Below, one piece after another: positions 9,680-19,953 of a stretch of 64,000 nt of DNA. Location: assembly GCF_954871325.1 (NCBI RefSeq), contig NC_088775.1, positions 63,031,561 through 63,095,560 on the forward strand, written 5' to 3'. The DNA comes from Gordionus sp. m RMFG-2023 (Eukaryota > Nematomorpha > Gordioida > Chordodea > Parachordodidae). The stretch's first letter is position 1, and the number at the start of each line of letters is the position of its first letter. Below the pieces are notes generated by a model. That model saw nothing but the letters and a program-made list of their open reading frames with translations, was not told the DNA's origin and did not search any database. Made by a program: the position numbers and the translations under genes.

Positions 9680-9949
9680 TATAAAAATAGGCATTATTTA
9701 ATATTTTAAATTTAATAAATATTATTCATAAAGAAAATTTATGGAAAAGAAAAATACAAAACAATGTATTGTTAGAAATATTTTCAAACAAAGGAAAGAT
9801 AACAGAATATTTTAATATTACACTAATATATCTTGAAAATTAAAAAATTTATATCTTTTACAACATATCACAATTTATTATGTGTAAAAGATTATTAAAT
9901 TCAGATAATTATTATTTTATCATAAGTATATTATGAAATATTCGTCCTC
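9680..9949. other. AT-rich sequence without recognisable feature
   Basis: This was flanking DNA before the hAT inserted. No coding sequence or repeat end was identified. Confidence 0.45.
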
Positions 9950-10322
9950 TAGTTGATGAAATTAAACAAATGCCAGTTCGTATCTAATTCTAACTAGGAT
10001 CAGGATGGTATAGCTGGAGATAATCTCTCAGCTAACCTACATAATAATTCATTTTAATCCTATTTGGTATTTATAAGCCCTAAGTAGTCCCGATTAAAAT
10101 TTTTTTAACCATAAGCTGTTGCTTGCAGGATTTTACTATCTAAATTCGATATTATTGATAAATATTTTTTATTTGAAATATTTGAAAGAATATTATTCAT
10201 CTGCACACCGGGTCTGAACCTCGGGTCTGTGCTCAAGGTTCATGCTCAGAGCTGGTTTGGTCGATTTTTTAGACCCAAACCCCGGGTATGGGTTTTACAC
10301 AACCAACCAATTAACAACACTA
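9950..10322. repeat. Dispersed repeat with hAT-like terminus, copy B
   Basis: Aligns with 155-523 in the same orientation and with the same landmark order, including TAATTCATTTTAATCCTATT, TATTTATAAGCCCTAAG, GCTCAGAGCTGGTTTGGTCG and the terminal ACCAACCAATTAACAACACTA. The two copies differ by scattered substitutions and by several small indels, for example in the CCTATTTTTTGG region and just before the GGGTCTG block. No matching left terminus or target duplication could be found. Confidence 0.8.
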
Positions 10323-10379
10323 CCATTAAGAGACCAAGAGTGAATACTGTTATTTTAGTAGAAAAATCTTTTAATTGGC

Positions 10380-11085
10380 TTCTATTTTATAGTCATTAAT
10401 ATTTTATGTTGATAAAAAATTTCCTGGCCCTACAAGACCTAGACCATTTAGAGTTTTATTATTATTACAATAAAAAATATTTTAGTAACCTATTTAAATG
10501 CCCATATTAAAAAAAATTTTTTTTTATCCTCCAAAAGATATTTAAAATACCATTTACTTGATTCCTATATCAATATTTTGTGTTTATATAAATATTCCTG
10601 ACTAACTAAGACATCCCGCCTACTTAGAGTATAATTATTAAAAAAGAGATATTTATACTAGCATTTATTTGACACCCACATCGATATTTTTGTTGATAAA
10701 AATATTCTGACCCCTCAAAATCTAACCCGCCATCTATGAGTGATTATTATTATTACAATAAAAAAAAATTTATATCTTTTATTTGATACCCATATCAAAA
10801 AAAAAAATTTTTAGACACTCCCTCCAACCACCCCCCTTCTTCCATCCCCCAGATCAAGTCATACCCATCAAGACAAAAAATGAATACTTTTAAGCTAAAG
10901 ATATTTAAATTTTATTTGATACCCATATCGATACTTTATGTTGATAAAAATATTCCTGCCCCCCCCCCCCAAGACCTAGACCCGCCCTCTATGAGTGATT
11001 ATTATTATTACAATAAAAAAATATTTTAATTACCTTTTATTTGATACCCATATCAAAAAAAATATTTTATACACCCCCCCCCCCC
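10380..11085. repeat. Degenerate tandem repeat, about 120-bp units, with long C tracts
   Basis: About six imperfect units. A full unit contains TTTGATACCCATATCGATA, a GTTGATAAAAATATTCCTG block, AAGACCTAGACCCGCC, CTATGAGTGATTATTATTAT and TACAATAAAAAAATATTTT. Clear unit starts are near 10669, 10780, 10916 and 11040; earlier ones (near 10385 and 10555) are more decayed. Two units carry pure C runs (about 14 at 10964 and 13 at 11073) where other units have a few C residues, so these are secondary homopolymer expansions. The C runs are the strongest base-composition anomaly in the window. Confidence 0.82.
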
Positions 11086-11194
11086 TGGTACCTCGGTTCT
11101 GAACCACGGGTCTGAACCCCGGGTCTGGACCCCTAGTCGGCCTGAGCACATAAAAGGGTCGTAAATTATACGACCAAGCAAATTAACAACACTA
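11086..11194. repeat. Third copy (end only) of the hAT-like dispersed repeat
   Basis: Contains three GGGTCTG/GGTTCTGAACC words and ends AAATTAACAACACTA, the same terminus as 523 and 10322. The central part is different (AGTCGGCCTGAGCAC, GGGTCGTAAATTATACGACC), so it is a diverged family member or only its end. A LINE fragment starts directly to the right, suggesting that this element cut into it. Confidence 0.7.
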
Positions 11195-12522
11195 GATTGT
11201 GTTTTTTGAGTGTTTATAGCTTTTATGATAGAATCTAAGGGAAAAGGAGCATGTTTGTTTAATTGTTGAGAAGTTAAAGATTTAATGAGTGGTATATTGC
11301 AATTGAAAAGATTCATATAATGATCAATAAATATATTTATTTGATCTTATGGATTCTTAATCGTGAGACGACCAATTATTAAATTATTAATTTTTTTGTC
11401 ATTGAAGGATTGGAGGAAGTTTAAGGATTTAAAAAAGGTCGTTTCTGTTTTTGTAATTTTGTATTTGACTGAGTTTGGAATATATTTCCGTTAGTCTTTT
11501 CTAAAAGATTTTTTGATTTTGTTTAGTAGATTTTTATTATATTTATTTTTCTTATTTTTCTAACTTTTATTAGGTAACAATTTTATAAGGTTTGATGATG
11601 TATCTAAACTGGCCCAGTCCGGGTATTGTGTTATAATATTAAGGTTTGAGTTACCAGCTTCTATTATTGAGTTTGAGATATTAGACCATGAATCCTTATT
11701 GTTTTAAGCTATTGTGAAAATTCAGAGTTGGAATGGGAAATTTAAATTATTGATATTGTACTTTTTGGAAACTAGGTGTATAATTGTTTGATTTATTAAG
11801 GTTATTTAGCAATTTAGGTTTAATGACTAAAGTAAGAATAAGAGGTTTATATCTGAAAGAAAATTAATTTCTTTTAAAATGGTAATATTTTGAATGTAAA
11901 AACTCACTGTAAAAAAAATCTAATTGAGGGAATTGTTTAAAATAGGTATAATAGTTGTTATTTCTTTGTTTGAAGAATGAATTTATAATTTTTAGGGTAG
12001 AATTCCTTACAAATTTCAATGATCTGCTTGGCATTATTATTTGTTTTTTGATTTAAAGTGGAGGTTCCTATATGTTTATTTGTTGTTTCATTACCTAATT
12101 TCAGGTAACCCCCAATTATAATAAAATAATTTTTGTTTATGTGTTTCAGATGAATTCTGAGGTCTGTTATGAATTTGGGGTATTATTTGGTTTGGCAGAT
12201 GCATATATATTTATTTGATGGATTTTTTTTCCTTTAGTTTTGAGGGTAATAGTTGTTATTTTGTCATTAATGGGTTTATAATATTTAGTAAAATTTAGAA
12301 TATCATCTCTTATGATGAGGATAAACCATTTCTATTATTAGTACTACCAGAGGTAAGGATAGTATATACTCTTAGTTTTTTCATGATATTTTCATTTATC
12401 ACTGTTTCTTGAGTCATTAAAATATTATTATCTTCCATGTATTTTCTGAGGATAGTTATTTTATTCAAAAAGTCTGGAGGAACGTTAAAGGATAAAATTT
12501 GTAATTTGTCTTTAAGAAACAT
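11195..12522 (-). mobile_element. LINE (non-LTR retrotransposon) fragment: endonuclease domain and linker
   Basis: Read on the minus strand, 12522 starts an apurinic endonuclease-type (EEP) domain: LQILSFNVP, then NILMTQETVINENI with the catalytic-type Q-E-T, then RNGLSSS, KTKGKKIHQINIYAS, YFIIIGGYLKLGNE where relatives have GDFN, and a RYKPLILTLVI segment where relatives have SDHKPL. In LINEs this domain nicks target DNA to prime reverse transcription. Downstream (about 11,700-11,200) is a lysine- and asparagine-rich linker, then NLFNCNIPLI...SLTSQQLNKHAPF, typical of the region just before reverse transcriptase. The polymerase is absent because the fragment stops at 11195. Several frameshifts and stops separate the pieces, and the GDFN aspartate appears replaced (GGY). 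It is dead. Confidence 0.85.
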
Positions 12523-12609
12523 TTTAAATTAATTTTATTATGGTTGAAAATAAAAATTAAAAGGCAGACAATTTTATATCTCATGTTTTTGTTGTATCAT
12601 ATCGTATTT

Positions 12610-12707
12610 ATTAATGTAATAATAATGGAAGGAGTTGTAAGGTTAATAAAGATTATAAATAAAAAAATAGTTAAATGAAAAAAATATGCCTGATTCTTGA
12701 GTGTAAT
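12610..12707. repeat. Diverged direct repeat, first copy
   Basis: ATTAATGTAA, AAGGTTAATAA, TGTAAATAAA-like sequence, ATGAAAAAAAT and TGCCTGATT occur in the same order here and at 13301-13376; this copy has about 20 extra bases. Two diverged copies 690 bp apart may be remnants of tandem promoter units of the LINE or simply an old duplication. Confidence 0.6.
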
Positions 12708-13300
12708 ATTGTTAGTCATGTCTTTTAATAGCAAGACGGAAAATATTACCATTAATGAATTTATATAAATATACTTGAGCAGGTATCGTATCGTATCATA
12801 TACTGGGGAGACATCCCACAATTAAAAGGGCAATCCATCACCCTATAGAGAGTGTTACCAGTATAGTGGATTTACATCAACAGTTTGAGAGTAATTTACC
12901 CTGTTGTCAGGGTCTATCTAGTTTAAGAGGAGTGGCGATACCTCTTGTGGATAAGCTAGCATCTATTAATTGATAGTAATATACCTTACTATGAAGGTAA
13001 GGATTAAATAAATTATATATCATTAATATATTATTATAGATATTTATGTATAAAAAAAGGAATATGTAATGTTGGTGGAGGTAATCAAAGTATAAGGGTA
13101 TAAGGTTTGATAATAAATTGAATATATTTGATATGTTACTTAGTGGTGATCATTAATTGTAGGTTTTGAAATTATGTATACATTATGATTAGAAATTAAA
13201 ATACAAAAGCAATTGTAATTTGGTGTAAAATAGAGAGATTGGTAATATAAGTGATGTAATGTTCCAAATTGGGAGTTATTTGAGCGTCTTATGGATTTTT

Positions 13301-13376
13301 ATTAATGTAACAAGGTTAATAAGGAATCTGTAAATAAAGATATGATGAAAAAAATTTGCCTGATTTGTGTAATAAA
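13301..13376. repeat. Diverged direct repeat, second copy
   Basis: Partner of 12610-12707, same orientation, with the TGAAAAAAATTTGCCTGATT block best conserved. Confidence 0.6.
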
Positions 13377-13639
13377 AGTTGGCGATATAATATTGTTTTA
13401 TTAAATTTTAAATGCCAAGAAAAATGATATAATTTATAAAATGGAAAAAATGCAACTATTCCAAAGTTGTGTATTTTAGAATTTTTGTATTGATAACTGT
13501 CTTCCATTTTTGACAAAATTAACTATAGAAATAAATAGAATATATGTGTATCAAATTAAAATTTATACCTGGTATGTGTATTAAAATATAAAATGCACAA
13601 TAAAAAGTTAAAAATGTTGAAATTTTATGGAGCATATGT

Positions 13640-14670
13640 TTAAATTTTTCAATTAAATTTTTGACTCTTTTTTTTATTAAATCTATTTCTTTTTGGCAAT
13701 TTGTTTTTCTCTCCATACTATTTGATTATGCTCATGTAGAAGAAGATTATACCAATTATATGAACGTCGTGGTAGGCCTGCAGTCGCCCTCGAGAGCATT
13801 AGTTGCATCTTTATATGGCTCCAAGAAATCCATCAGTGTTTTTAAACCTTTCTTTCCCACATATCCCATTTTTTCAGTCATATCACGAGATTGTAAAAGC
13901 AAAAAAAATCTCGTCATACATTATATAAATGCTATATCAATATGTTGTAACATCTTGCTCAAATATTTTACGTTGCCACTTTGTTTGAAATAAGTGATCA
14001 ACAATTTGACAGTTGGCAAAATATTATTAAAAGTTGGCTGGAATGCATTGTGAAGTATTTTGTTAATCATATGTATGAACAGTTTAGTCTATTGAATCTA
14101 ATATTTGAAAAAATAAACGGAAAATATGGTTCTCTAAATATGAATGTTTTTTATTTTGATGTATATAGAATCTCTCAAAAATTATTATAATATCTACCTA
14201 ATAGATTAATTTCATAAATTTAATTAAATATTTACCCTTCCATCGCTTTTTATATATTTGCTCTGGTCTGTTAAGGATGAGCGTGAAAAAATGTTATCTA
14301 AACACCAAGTTTTAAAAAATTTTAAATAATTCATTAAGAATATTATATCCCATCTTTTTCCCCTCTGGAAATAGTGAAATAAAAAGAAATTTTTTTTCGA
14401 ATTTGCCATTTTGTATAAAATGGATTGATTGAGATATTCAATCTGGTTTAATAAAATCATCACACCACATATCAGTAGTACATAAGCAAATGAATTTTTT
14501 TAATCATTTCTCCAATTTTAGGAAATAATATTTCCTTAAGATCCTCAGTGGATATGTGTCTGTTTACTGTTGTGGGGTATAGAATAATTTTTTAGACATC
14601 AATTTTACATCTGTGGCTTCTATGTCGACAAATTTGTAAAAAGATTTAATGGCTATAAATGACCTAAAAA
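13640..14670 (-). pseudogene. Ac-like hAT transposase remnant
   Basis: On the minus strand, in order: SFIAIKSFYKFVDIEA and KLMSKKLFYT, matching the segment where relatives choose SR-TL; CTTDMWC, the core signature TTDMW, at about 14480; a frame-shifted stretch YLNISINPFYTKWQIRKKI- like that follows TTDMW in relatives; HNAFQPTFNN and a helix pair (VKLLITYFKQSGNVKYLSKML); then LMDFLEPYKDATNALEGDC, matching the conserved LLEPF-AT--LSG segment, followed by PTTTFI; and a charged helix KEIDLIKKRVKNLIEKF. In an active element this would be the RNase H-like catalytic region. Several frameshifts and stops break it. A possible C-x2-C (RCNDC) near 14,910 might mark a decayed BED finger, but that is weak. 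Confidence 0.75.
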
Positions 14671-15156
14671 AAATTAAAGAATAATTAAATAAAAATTAAA
14701 ATACACAATGTCTCTAGCACAATATTCTAAAAAATTGGCAATTAGACCCGATTTTATCATATGTTTAATTGAGAATTGTCTTTTTTGAAATATCCGGTTA
14801 TATTTATTTTCCATTAAATCTTAATTTGCAGATGAACATTGACTCCAAAGGGAAAATGATGTGTCACTTTTGTTTTATTTATAGATGGATATGCAATCAT
14901 TGCAGCGAACCCAATCTAGCTTTTCTCATTTTCATCAAAAATGATTTTAAATTGTTTATACATAAAAGATTTGAGTTTATTATTATCTGAAAAGGAAATT
15001 TTAATTTTTAATATACAAAAAGTTTATTTATTTTAAGAAAAAAGTATGATACCATAAAAGGACATTTAAATTTTCAATATCCAAAATAGTTCATAAGAAC
15101 AATTTTTTATTAATATTTACATGGTTTTAAATAACAAAATTTTTTAATATTTGTAA

Positions 15157-15258
15157 CCCACCCACCCGTCTATAGTCTTAAATTATTTTAACCCGCCCGC
15201 TCTCCTGCTTTGTTCTTAATAATTTATGGGATGGGCGGGCGGGCCGAAAACCCGTCCA
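15157..15258. promoter_or_regulatory. GC-rich subterminal block of the Ac-like hAT
   Basis: ACCCACCCACCCGTC, AACCCGCCCGCTC, GATGGGCGGGCGGGCC and AACCCGTCC form repeated and mutually inverted GGCGGGC/CCCGCCC words just inside the terminus. By analogy with other hAT elements these are likely transposase sites; this is not demonstrated. Confidence 0.65.
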
Positions 15259-15271
15259 ATGCAGACCTCTA

Positions 15272-15564
15272 ATCCACGTCATATGGTTTTGGAGATGGAG
15301 AAATGTTTGAGAATGATTGCCGGGGATTATGAAATGGAATGAGGATGTTTATATTGGATGTTTATGATTGTATTATTATGATGTTGTTATCGGATTAATG
15401 ATTAATATAATTTGTATAAATAGTTTATTTTTGCAGTAGAGATTGACATGAAGTCTAAATTGTATATATCCTACAAATAAATTTTTCTAATTGCTTAAAT
15501 TGTTTATAAAATCAAATATTAATAAAATATCAATATTTATTCATATTCTTCAATTTATATTTTG
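15272..15564. other. Sequence without recognisable feature between hAT and satellite edge
   Basis: It is slightly less AT-rich than the satellite, with no coding sequence or repeat end visible. Confidence 0.5.
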
Positions 15565-15569
15565 TGGTG

Positions 15570-15592
15570 TAACTAAACTGAGAATTGACAGG
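15570..15592 (-). repeat. Inverted satellite fragment outside the array
   Basis: TAACTAAACTGAGAATTGACA is, on the opposite strand, TGTCAATTCTCAGTTTAGTTA, matching the satellite core TGTCAATTCTCAGTTTAGTCA at 20 of 21 bases. It lies about 350 bp left of the array and is the only piece in reverse orientation that was seen. Confidence 0.8.
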
Positions 15593-15655
15593 TAAACTGC
15601 CAATGGACAGGTAAACTGCAAATGGACAGGTAAACTGCGAATGGACAGGTAAAAT
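15587..15655. repeat. 19-bp minisatellite, four copies
   Basis: GACAGGTAAACTGC followed by C/A/G-AATG recurs with starts at 15587, 15606, 15625 and 15644; the last copy is partial. Only the base after CTGC varies. The first GACA is shared with the end of the inverted satellite fragment, so the minisatellite appears to have grown from that junction. Confidence 0.95.
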
Positions 15656-15924
15656 ATATGTTTATTTTATAGCCTAATTTTATTTTATAAAAATAGTTTA
15701 AATGTTTTTATTTTGTAAATCAAATTTATTTTCAAAATTAAAATTATCTAAATAAATTAGAATATAGTAGAAATTGTAGTCCATAAATTTAAAATATGTA
15801 TAGAACAGATATGTTACATAGAAAATATAACATCCATAATAAATTTAAAAAACATAAATATCTTTCCGTTAGATGGTGTAATACATTAAAAATTTAGTTT
15901 TTAATTAAAAAAAATATGAATAGG
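15656..15924. other. AT-rich transition sequence
   Basis: No feature beyond extreme AT content. Words such as AACATAAATATCTTTCCGTTAGAT are faintly satellite-like but too short to call. Confidence 0.4.
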
Positions 15925-16449
15925 AGCATAAATTACTTTGGATTAATTTATTTGGTACAAACTATATAATCATAAAATGGAAAAAAATTTAAGTTTCCAT
16001 CACTATTTTTTGAATTATGTTGTCAATTCTCAATTTAGTCAAAAATATTTAGATTTTTGGGATTTTAAAAATATTTTATTTTTTTTGACTCATTTTGTGT
16101 AAACTTACTCATATAAACATAAAATGAAAAAAAAATTTAAGTTTCTCCATCATTATTTTTTGAGTTATGAAGACAATTCTCAGTTTAGTCAAAAATATTT
16201 AGATTTATGGGATTTTAAAAATATTTTATTTTTTTTACTCGTGTAAACTTACTCATATAAACATGAAATGAAAAAAAAAATTAAGTTTCCGTCATTATTT
16301 TTTGAGTTATGAAGACAATTCTCAGTTTAGTCAAAAATATTTAGATTTATGGGATTTTAAAAATATTTTATTTTTTTTACTCATTTTGTGTAAACTTACT
16401 CATATAAACATAAAATGAAAAAAAATTTAAGTTTCCATCATTATTTTTT

Positions 16450-16572
16450 GAGTTATGATCTCAATTCTCAGTTTAGTCAAAAATATTTAGATTTTTGGGA
16501 TTATATAAATGTTTAATTTTTTTGACTCATTTTGTGTAAACTCATAAAATTAAGATTCCGTCATTATTTTTT
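16450..16572 (+). repeat. Short satellite monomer variant, about 123 bp (type example)
   Basis: Starts GAGTTATGATCTCAATTC, reads TTTTTGGGATTATATAAATGTTTAA in place of the usual ATGGGATTTTAAAAATATTTTA and loses about 24 bp, so GTAAACTCATAAAATTAAGATTCCGTC replaces the usual TATAAACAT...TTTAAG part. The full short form recurs near 17021, 17726, 19422, 20148, 23012 and 27637. It marks higher-order repeat units in the left third; near 49930, 53593 and 59150 the same GATCTC/ATATAAATG head occurs without the 24-bp loss. Confidence 0.9.
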
Positions 16573-19500
16573 GAGTTATGATGTCAATTCTCAGTTTAGT
16601 CAAAAATATTTAGATTTATGGGATTTTAAAAATATTTTATTTTTTTTACTCATTTTGTGTAAACTTACTCATATAAACATAAAATGAAAAAAAAATTTAA
16701 GTTTCCGTCATTATTTTTTGAGTTATGAAGACAATTCTCAGTTTAGTCAAAAATATTTAGATTTATGGGATTTTAAAAATATTTTATTTTTTTTACTCAT
16801 TTTGTGTAAACTTACTCATATAAACATAAAATGAAAAAAAAATTTAAGTTTCCGTCATTATTTTTTGAGTTATGAAGACAATTCTCAGTTTAGTCAAAAA
16901 TATTTAGATTTATGGGATTTTAAAAATATTTTATTTTTTTTACTCATTTTGTGTAAACTTACTCATATAAACATAAAATGAAAAAAATTTAAGTTTCCAT
17001 CATTATTTTTTGAGTTATGATCTCAATTCTCAGTTTAGTCAAAAATATTTAGATTTTTGGGATTATATAAATGTTTAATTTTTTTGACTCATTTTGTGTA
17101 AACTCATAAAATTAAGATTCCGTCATTATTTTTTGAGTTATGATGTCAATTCTCAGTTTAGTCAAAAATATTTAGATTTATGGGATTTTAAAAATATTTT
17201 AATTTTTGACTCATTTTGTGTAAACTTACTCATATAAACATAAAATGAAAAAAAATTTAAGTTTCCGTCATTATTTTATGAGTTATGATAACAATTCTCA
17301 GTTTAGTCAAAAATATTTAGATTTATGGGATTTTAAAAATATTTTATTTTTTTGACTCATTTTGTGTAAACTTACTCATATAAACATAAAATGAAAAAAA
17401 AATTTAAGTTTCCGTCATTATTTTTTGAGTTATGAAGACAATTCTCAGTTTAGTCAAAAATATTTAGATTTATGGGATTTTAAAAATATTTTATTTTTTT
17501 TACTCATTTTGTGTAAACTTACTCATATAAACATAAAATGAAAAAAAAATTTAAGTTTCCGTCATTATTTTTTGAGTTATGAAGACAATTCTCAGTTTAG
17601 TCAAAAATATTTAGATTTATGGGATTTTAAAAATATTTTATTTTTTTTACTCATTTTGTGTAAACTTACTCATATAAACATAAAATGAAAAAAAATTTAA
17701 GTTTCCATCATTATTTTTTGAGTTATGATCTCAATTCTCAGTTTAGTCAAAAATATTTAGATTTTTGGGATTATATAAATGTTTAATTTTTTTGACTCAT
17801 TTTGTGTAAACTCATAAAATTAAGATTCCGTCATTATTTTTTGAGTTATGATGTCAATTCTCAGTTTAGTCAAAAATATTTAGATTTATGGGATTTTAAA
17901 AATATTTTATTTTTTGACTCATTTTGTGTAAACTTACTCATATAAACATAAAATGAAAAAAAATTTAAGTTTCCGTCATTATTTTTTGAGTTTTGATGAC
18001 AATTATCAGTTTAGTCAAAAATATTTAGATTTTTGGGATTTTAAAAATATTTTATTTTTTTACTCATTTTGTGTAAACTTACTCATATAAACATAAAATG
18101 AAAGTAAATTTAAGTTTCCATCATTATTTTTTGAGTTATGAAGACAATTCTCAGTTTAGTCAAAAATATTTAGATTTATGGGATTTTAAAAATATTTTAT
18201 ATATTTTTACTCGTGTAAACTTACTCATATAAACATGAAATGAAAAAAAAATTTAAGTTTCCGTCATTATTTTTTGAGTTATGAAGACAATTCTCAGTTT
18301 AGTCAAAAATATTTAGATTTTTGGGATTTTAAAAATATTTTATTTTTTTGACTCATTTTGTGTAAACTTACTCATGTAAACATAAAATGAAAAAAAATTT
18401 AAATTTCCTTCATTATTTATCTCAATTCTCAGTTTAGTCAAAAATATTTAGATTTTTGGGATTATATAAATGTTTAATTTTTTTGACTCATTTTGTGTAA
18501 ACTCATAAAATTAAGATTCCGTCATTATTTTTTGAGTTTATGATGTCAATTCTCAGTTTAGTCAAAAATATTTAGATTTATGGGATTTTAAAAATATTTT
18601 ATTTTTTGATCCATTTTGTGTAAACTAACTCATATAAACATAAAATGAAAAAAAATTTAAGTTTCCGTCATTATTTTTTGAGTTATGATGACAATTCTCA
18701 GTATAGTCAAAAATATTTAGATTTTTGGGATTTTAAAAATATTTTATTTTTTTTACTCATTTTGTGTAAACTTACTCATATAAACATAAAATGAAAAAAA
18801 ATTTAAGTTTCCGTCATTATTTTATGAGTTATGATGTCAATTCTCAGTTTAGTCAAAAAATATTTAGATTTATGGGATTTTAAAAATATTTTATTTTTTT
18901 TACTCATTTTGTGTAAACTTACTCATATAAACATAAAATGAAAAAAAAATTTAAGTTTCCATCATTATTTTTTGAGTTATGAAGACAATTGTTAGTTTAG
19001 TCAAAAATATTTAGATTTATGGGATTTTAAAAATATTTTATTTTTTTTACTCATTTTGTGTAAACTTACTCATATAAACATAAAATGAAAAAAAAATTTA
19101 AGTTTCCGTCATTATTTTTTGAGTTATGAAGACAATTCTCAGTTTAGTCAAAAATATTTAGATTTATGGGATTTTAAAAATATTTTATTTTTTTTACTCA
19201 TTTTGTGTAAACTTACTCATATAAACATAAAATGAAAAAAAAATTTAAGTTTCCGTCATTATTTTTTGAGTTATGAAGACAATTCTCAGTTTAGTCAAAA
19301 ATATTTAGATTTATGGGATTTTAAAAATATTTTATTTTTTTTACTCATTTTGTGTAAACTTACTCATATAAACATAAAATGAAAAAAATTTAAGTTTCCA
19401 TCATTATTTTTTGAGTTATGATCTCAATTCTCAGTTTAGTCAAAAATATTTAGATTTTTGGGATTATATAAATGTTTAATTTTTTTGACTCATTTTGTGT

Positions 19501-19914
19501 AAACTCATAAAATTAAGATTCCGTCATTATTTTTTGAGTTATGATGTCAATTCTCAGTTTAGTCAAAAATATTTAGATTTATGGGATTTTAAAAATATTT
19601 TAATTTTTGACTCATTTTGTGTAAACTTACTCATATAAACATAAAATGAAAAAAAATTTAAGTTTCCGTCATTATTTTATGAGTTATGATAACAATTCTC
19701 AGTTTAGTCAAAAATATTTAGATTTATGGGATTTTAAAAATATTTTATTTTTTTGACTCATTTTGTGTAAACTTACTCATATAAACATAAAATGAAAAAA
19801 AAATTTAAGTTTCCGTCATTATTTTTTGAGTTATGAAGACAATTCTCAGTTTAGTCAAAAATATTTAGATTTATGGGATTTTAAAAATATTTTATTTTTT
19901 TTACTCATTTTGTG

Positions 19915-19953
19915 TAAACTTACTCATTTTGTGTAAACTTACTCATATAAACA
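19915..19953 (+). repeat. Local 19-bp duplication within one monomer
   Basis: ACTCATTTTGTGTAAACTT is present twice in a row in this monomer only. The corresponding monomer in the previous 2.4-kb block (near 17,510) has a single copy, so the duplication arose after the block was copied. Confidence 0.9.

Larger units (their letters stand above)
12523..13640. other. AT-rich sequence with possible LINE 5' region
   Basis: No convincing coding sequence. The stretch 12780-12960 has higher GC than its surroundings (CTGGGGAGACATCCCAC, TACCCTGTTGTCAGGG, GGCGATACCTCTTGTGG) and lies directly upstream of the minus-strand LINE, so it could be part of that element's 5' untranslated region. That is inference. 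The right part borders the Ac-like hAT remnant, whose left terminus was not found. Confidence 0.4.
13640..15271 (-). mobile_element. Ac-like hAT remnant, right end present, left end missing
   Basis: The right terminus TGCAGACCTCTA (15260-15271) reads TAGAGGTCTGCA inward, a classic Ac-like hAT terminus. Next to it is a GC-rich subterminal block with repeated GGCGGGC/ACCCGCCC words (15157-15258), which stands out in this AT-rich DNA. Minus-strand transposase pieces occupy about 14,670-13,640. The C-terminal dimerisation domain and left terminus were not found up to the LINE, so the left part is probably deleted. The octamer outside the right end is ATCCACGT, but no partner was found. Confidence 0.78.

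Noticed and set aside
12597-13516. Minus-strand open frames of 66-74 codons between the LINE and the Ac-like hAT
   Set aside because: No family motif could be recognised, and the composition is that of AT-rich non-coding DNA.
13661-14190. Two plus-strand open frames of 110 and 69 codons
   Set aside because: Antisense to the Ac-like hAT remnant, whose minus-strand motifs (TTDMW, LEPY-DAT) explain the coding-like composition.
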